From assembly GCA_964017235.1 (NCBI GenBank), contig OZ024936.1, forward strand, positions 46,117,028-46,181,027: 64,000 nucleotides of DNA, given 5' to 3'. The number at the start of each line of letters is the position of its first letter. Position 1 is the stretch's first letter. The notes beneath the pieces are model-generated. The model ran no database searches. It was not told where the DNA came from and worked only from the letters and a program-made list of their open reading frames with translations. Origin of the DNA: Sabellastarte sp. h YS-2021. Lineage: Eukaryota > Annelida > Polychaeta > Sabellida > Sabellidae. Both the position numbers and the translations under genes were made by a program. Of the stretch, positions 59,881 to 64,000 are shown piece after piece.

Positions 59881-60099
59881 GGAAAAAATGATAATCAGCT
59901 AATGATTCATGTCAAGTTGTTATTGTTCTTACAACTATATTGCCCTTTTTCAAAAAAGTATTATTCTTATACATAATATCAGTTTGGTCTTTTCTTATTC
60001 AGTGATTTCTGTGTGTAATACTTCATTGTTATAACAGTATTAAATGTTTATAAACATATACATATTTAATGACTATGTAATTATATTACCCAGCTTTTC

Positions 60100-60922
60100 A
60101 TTCACTTATCCCCTGATGATAGTCTCAAGTCTTTTGACCGTCTTAAATCCTGCTTGAATGATATTCAGGTCTGGATGTCTGAAAACAAACTCAAGCTAAA
60201 CCCTGATAAAACAGAATTCATAGTCTTTGGTGCCAAAGACAGATACAAATGGCTCAGTGACTCATTTCCTGTCAATATCCTGGGTAATTGTCTCTCTCCC
60301 ACAGATGTTGTATGCACTTGGGTGTTCTGTTTGATTCAAAGTTCTGTTTCACCAATCACGTAAATTCTGTCATCAAATCTTGTTTTATTAGCCTCAGGGA
60401 CCTTCATCATATCAGGAGGTTTCTCTCCGTTGATACATCAGTGGTGATTGCAAATGCTCTGGTCAGCAGTCGTTTGGATTATTGCAATTCTCTATTTCGC
60501 AGTTTGTCATCCCGTAATGCTACCAGGCTCCAATATGTTCAAAATGCTCATTCACGGTTTGTCACCGGTGCTTCTAAGTACACTCACATCAGATCCAGCC
60601 TTAGGACACTTCATTGGCTACCCATCAGACAACGAATTATCTTCAAAACCCTAGTTCTGGTGTATAGGTACCTCACCACTGGCCAGCCTAAGTATTTTGC
60701 TCCATATCTCTCCTTGTATAAATCTTCCGTGAATACAAGACGTTCCAACCCCAAAAAGTTGTTCCTCCAGGTTCCTCTTTATTGTGCTTCCATCCATAAA
60801 TCAAAGGTCCACTTCAACAACAGTTTCTCATATGATGCCCCAAAGTTATGGAACTGGATGGTGTGCCTTAGAATCCGTAGATACGGAGATTAAGCACTTG
60901 GACAACTGATTGATTGATTGAT
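60100..60922 (+). mobile_element. L2/CR1-like LINE 3' end, 5'-truncated
   Basis: The text begins after the RT active site with IQVWMSENKLKLNPDKTEFI. After one frameshift near 60290-60320 it reads HLGVLFDSKFCFTNHVNSVI, ALVSSRLDYCNSLFRSLSSR, SSLRTLHWLPIRQRIIFKTL and APKLWNW. It ends in a GATTGATTGATTGATG tail. It is closely related to, but distinct from, the 17-20.5 kb LINE and better preserved. 5' truncation is the normal outcome of incomplete reverse transcription. Confidence 0.9.
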
Positions 60923-61556
60923 GTTGATTTGTTTGCCATTTATTGTCTGAAGTGCTTAATTTGGTTTATTCCTATTGTCGCAGCTCTCTTTTGATGCTGA
61001 TTTGGTTCACTTAGATATTAGTGGGCTGTTTAAAGGGGACTAGTATTAAACGTTAAACAAATTCACATAACAGCAAGATCAATCAAGGAGGGATTTATTG
61101 TTTGACTTTTCAAAGAATTATAGTAGATGAGCTAGAATAGATTTGCTTAGTATAATTTATTTTTTTCAGTGCTATGTGATTTCCTTCTTTTTGGTACCTT
61201 CTTTACTTAATCTTACTCAGTTAATGCTGACATACAATTGTAATGATTTGCTATTATTATTACTTTAGAAGATATCTCTTGATGTTGATTTGTTTTATTT
61301 GTATAAAAGGGATTAGTGTTAAAATATTGTTTAATCCTATTTCATTTTACGCTTCCTTCTTTTTTTCTTCTTAATATTGATATACATTAATAGCTATAGT
61401 TTTTACAAATATATTTACAAATTTTTTATCATTTTTATTCCAGCCGAGAATTCAGATCAACTTCTCTGAGTGGTGTGTGCAGATAACATCTTTGATGTGG
61501 TTCAGACTGTGCAATACATCCTGCATTTTGGAGCACACAAGGGAAAATTGGTGGAC
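60923..61556. other. No gene seen
   Basis: AT-rich sequence with recurring TTGATGTTGATTTGTTT phrases (also near 57925), suggesting an old dispersed repeat. No coding evidence. Confidence 0.4.
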
Positions 61557-61693
61557 GGATGTTTCGGCCACGGATGTTTCGGCCTAGGACATTTTGGCCT
61601 AGGACGTTCTGGCCATTTTCAAGGGTGGACATTTCGGACAAATCTAAATTTGTCATGGACTTAAAAAATTGTATTAAATTGATACAAATAATT

Positions 61694-61922
61694 GAATCTT
61701 TTTTTTTCATTGAAACCTACTCAGGATTACACTGCTCAGCTGATTTATCTCAAGCTTTGGAGGTAAATCAAGGGAATCTTTTTCATTAAAACCTACTCAG
61801 GATTGCACTGCTCAGGTGATCGATCTCAAGCTTTGGAGGTAAATCAAGGGAATTTTTTTCATTGAAACCTACTCAGGATTGCACTGCTCAGGTGATTGAT
61901 CTCAAGCTTTGGAGGTAAATCG
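61694..61922 (+). repeat. Three tandem ~76-bp repeats
   Basis: Units begin at about 61694, 61774 and 61850 with GAATCTTTTT and end CAAGCTTTGGAGGTAAATC. The last unit runs directly into the coding-like segment at 61919. Confidence 0.9.
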
Positions 61923-62113
61923 CTCGGGTCTCTGCTGTCCTTCTTCGGGATGAGCGTGGTGTGAGACCAAAGAAGAGGACCAAGAAAGTCTACACAGAAC
62001 TTCAAGGTAGACTGCGCAATCTCTGTGAAGACAAATCCCTAGGCCGCAAGTCCATACCAGACTTCCTTCGGGGTGTGAGTCATAATCTGACAGGTGGTCA
62101 GCCAAACATTTAA
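61919..62113 (+). pseudogene. 65-codon C-terminal coding remnant inside the TIR element
   Basis: The frame reads IARVSAVLRDERGVRPKKRT, KKVYTELQGRLRNLCEDKSL and GRKSIPDFLRGVSHNL, ending GGQPNI and a TAA. It has no Met at its start and follows the third tandem repeat, so it is a captured or residual 3' exon. The basic/helical pattern resembles C-termini of FLYWCH- or MULE-domain proteins I have seen in invertebrates, but this is from memory and unverified. Confidence 0.45.
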
Positions 62114-62479
62114 AACGACAGTGAATTTTATTTAATTAACAGTGTAAAAATGATACATGCGGAAAATGTGGCACAATAAATGTTTGTATTTGTAGTTATA
62201 TTGTTGTATTATTTGGATGTTTAATCATCGAAAATGTATGAAAAATTTAGATTTGTCCGAAACGTCCGCCCTTGAAATGGCCTGGCCAGAATGTCCTAGG
62301 CTGAAATGTCCATGGCCAAAACGTCCGTGGCCGAAACATCCTACATTTGGGAAAATTAGACGAAATGGTGTACTTGCCACAAGAACGGCTAACAGTGTAC
62401 CACCCACTGCCATTCAAGTCATTCCTGCAGCAACACCCAAGACACTCTGCAGACAAAGGTAAACCTCCACTATATCACT

Positions 62480-62935
62480 AAATACCATTTAAAGACAATT
62501 GAAAGAAAGGTGTGGCTGACAGATTTACATATGAGGGGAGTTTCTGAGCTACACACAGATGTCCAATGCACACATAGATGGGCTTAAGGATCCAATCCTT
62601 CAGATCAGTCACACCTGGAAGAATCCCACCAGTGATTTTGTACAGATCTTCAACAAGAATGCTTGCCATTGGGTTACTCTCAGTTCAATAGGGATACCAG
62701 AGGGATCAGTAGCAGTTTATGATTCATTACATGGCACAACATTCTCCACAAGTTTCAAGCGAGATATAGCTTACTTTTGCCGTCCTTCTGGTGACAGGCT
62801 CCTGCTCCACACCATGAATGTACAGAGGCAAAGGGATTCCTTCAGCTGTGAGATACATGCTGCTGCATTTGCCACATCTTTAGTCCACGGACAAGATCAA
62901 TGTGAACTCTGATACTATGGTGCAGGCAAACATCT
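62480..62935 (+). pseudogene. Ulp1/C48-type cysteine protease fragment
   Basis: A 117-residue frame (62559-62912) holds the ordered triad of the Ulp1/SENP fold: H37 in NACHWVTLSS, D55 in VAVYDSL and C97 in DSFSCEIHAAAFA, with Gln at 89/91. Upstream, VWLTDLHMRGVSELHTDVQC in a different frame belongs to the same domain, so a frameshift separates them. Downstream, YYGAGKHLRDSLCKDN follows a stop. Similar proteases are multi-copy in invertebrate genomes, often in mobile contexts; I cannot tell whether this one was host or element. The triad is intact but the gene is broken. Confidence 0.65.
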
Positions 62936-64000
62936 GAGGGATAGTCTATGTAAGGACAACTGATGCCACAAGTGGATGGCTATTTCTAAAAATCGAAAAG
63001 GTATCAAAACAGCCAAAAGTTTTGAAACTGCAAGTAACATAGTCACTATCACTGACAAGGACATAAACACTGATTGAGGGCATGGACACGGGCAAGGACA
63101 GGTGAAGTTCTTACTTGTGAATACCTTTTTATTTATATTTTTGTATTCTCATATATATAGTTTTGTTCAAAATAAAAATTGCCTGGAGTAATGAATAGTT
63201 TCTACTTTTATTTATTTATTTATTTATTTACTTACCCATTTATTTACCCAATTTATTTATTTATTTGTGAAGTGATAAATTTTTAAATATTCTTCGCAAG
63301 GGTTGACTTATATTTATTATCCATCAGCTAACTATGTTTAATGTATTTGAGGGAGATTTGTTCTATTTCACAACAACCTACTACATTTTATTTTATAAAA
63401 GGCATTTGTGTTTCTACATGCTTGTCTGAACAATTTCATTTGAATTTAAATAGACATATTCAGATAACCACTCTGACTATGTTTGTGCAAGGCTGTACCT
63501 GTATATTAGAACACATTACATTGATTTCATGTCACTTTTTATATGTTATTTTATTTATCTCATATTTGATCTCATATTTACCTTATTTTTATTTTACATT
63601 ACTTGTTATTGAAGCTATGTTTTTGTTATTTTAAATATATCATCTGCAAAACTGTTGAGACTTTTATTTATGCCTCATATTTTGTATTTGAAACAAATTT
63701 AATGTACAGTATAGCTTCAAAATTACATTAACAAAAAAAACAACCCAATAATAATTTGAATAACTCTTATTTTTATTTGATGTTAGCAAATTTAAAAGAA
63801 GAAAAATTGTACGTAAGAAAAAGTTATGGGATAGAATGAGGCCCAATTGAGATTTTTTGCCTTATATATCCAGCTTTTAATTCTTTTTAAATTGAGATAA
63901 GTGTCTGAATGACTGAAAGTATTTTTTTTTCTCTTTGTCCTCACTTCCATAGTACGCCGTCATCATATAATTTATTTCATTAAAATTATAAAGACGAGTT
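62936..64000. other. No gene seen; (TTTA)n tract
   Basis: Imperfect (TTTA)n repeats lie at about 63207-63270. A 97-residue plus-strand frame at 63341-63634 is rich in Ile/Leu/Phe/Tyr and looks like chance AT-rich reading rather than a membrane protein. Confidence 0.5.

Larger units (their letters stand above)
61557..62341 (+). mobile_element. 785-bp element with ~100-bp terminal inverted repeats (Mutator-like?)
   Basis: The left arm (GGATGTTTCGGCCACGGATG to ACAAATCTAAATTTGTCATG, 61557-61657) and right arm (62238-62341) are inverted with about 80% or better identity by eye. Both arms are internally repetitive, built from a roughly 13-bp GGACGTTTCGGCC motif. Inside are three tandem ~76-bp repeats and a 65-codon open segment. 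Long inverted repeats fit Mutator-like elements, but no 9-bp target duplication is visible, so the class is tentative. Confidence 0.78.

Noticed and set aside
61902-62105. Minus-strand 67-residue frame
   Set aside because: It is antisense to the basic peptide segment, which has the more protein-like composition and a proper stop.
62480-62935. Polinton-type adenain protease
   Set aside because: No other Polinton-type part is visible nearby, and the sequence around the Cys fits the Ulp1-like multi-copy family better.
63341-63634. Small membrane protein
   Set aside because: The Ile/Leu/Phe-rich reading is expected from TTTA-rich DNA; no promoter, splice or homology clue supports it.

Overview
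This is an AT-rich, intron-bearing animal genome segment dominated by transposable elements. The mix suggests a marine invertebrate, most likely a lophotrochozoan such as a mollusc: CR1/L2-group LINEs (one with a 2A-like motif), a Penelope-like element, a DIRS-type fossil, two-gene PIF/Harbinger transposons, hAT-type MITEs, tRNA-derived SINEs and 5S rRNA-derived SINEs. The taxonomic call is an inference from element repertoire, not from a marker gene.

The only clear host gene is the last, very large exon of a carotenoid oxygenase (BCO/RPE65 family) on the minus strand at 81-1469. Its upstream exons were not found. A possible small exon or pseudogene lies at 28.3-28.65 kb (minus), with a similar segment at 16.4 kb, but I cannot name its product.

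2-17 kb holds SINEs, minisatellites (62-bp and 21-bp units), a 1.4-kb element with palindrome-rich inverted ends, a solo Harbinger end and long stretches with no recognisable gene. 17-20.5 kb is a decayed LINE carrying a 2A-like peptide and an endonuclease, split in its RT region by a small MITE. 21-25.6 kb holds a 995-bp Harbinger deletion derivative, a MITE, a Penelope-like fragment and a second solo Harbinger end. 27-37 kb carries further SINEs, a hAT-type MITE with a perfect 8-bp target duplication and a degenerate minisatellite. About 38.7-42.7 kb is a broken DIRS-type retroelement.

Two long Harbinger elements follow. The one at 43603-47783 is decayed. The one at 50250-54897 looks nearly complete: TTA/TAA target site, an uninterrupted 432-aa transposase, an uninterrupted 353-aa MADF/BESS DNA-binding partner, convergent genes, and a TATA box next to each end. 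It is inserted in a SINE.

55.9-59.9 kb is a three-layer nest: a plus-strand LINE is split by a minus-strand LINE of the same type, which is split by a 1.66-kb element whose ends carry 20-bp perfect palindromes. Then come an L2-like LINE 3' end (60.1-60.9 kb), a 785-bp element with about 100-bp inverted repeats and a captured or residual coding segment (61.56-62.34 kb), and a Ulp1/C48-type protease fragment (62.5-62.93 kb). The last kilobase is AT-rich with no gene seen.
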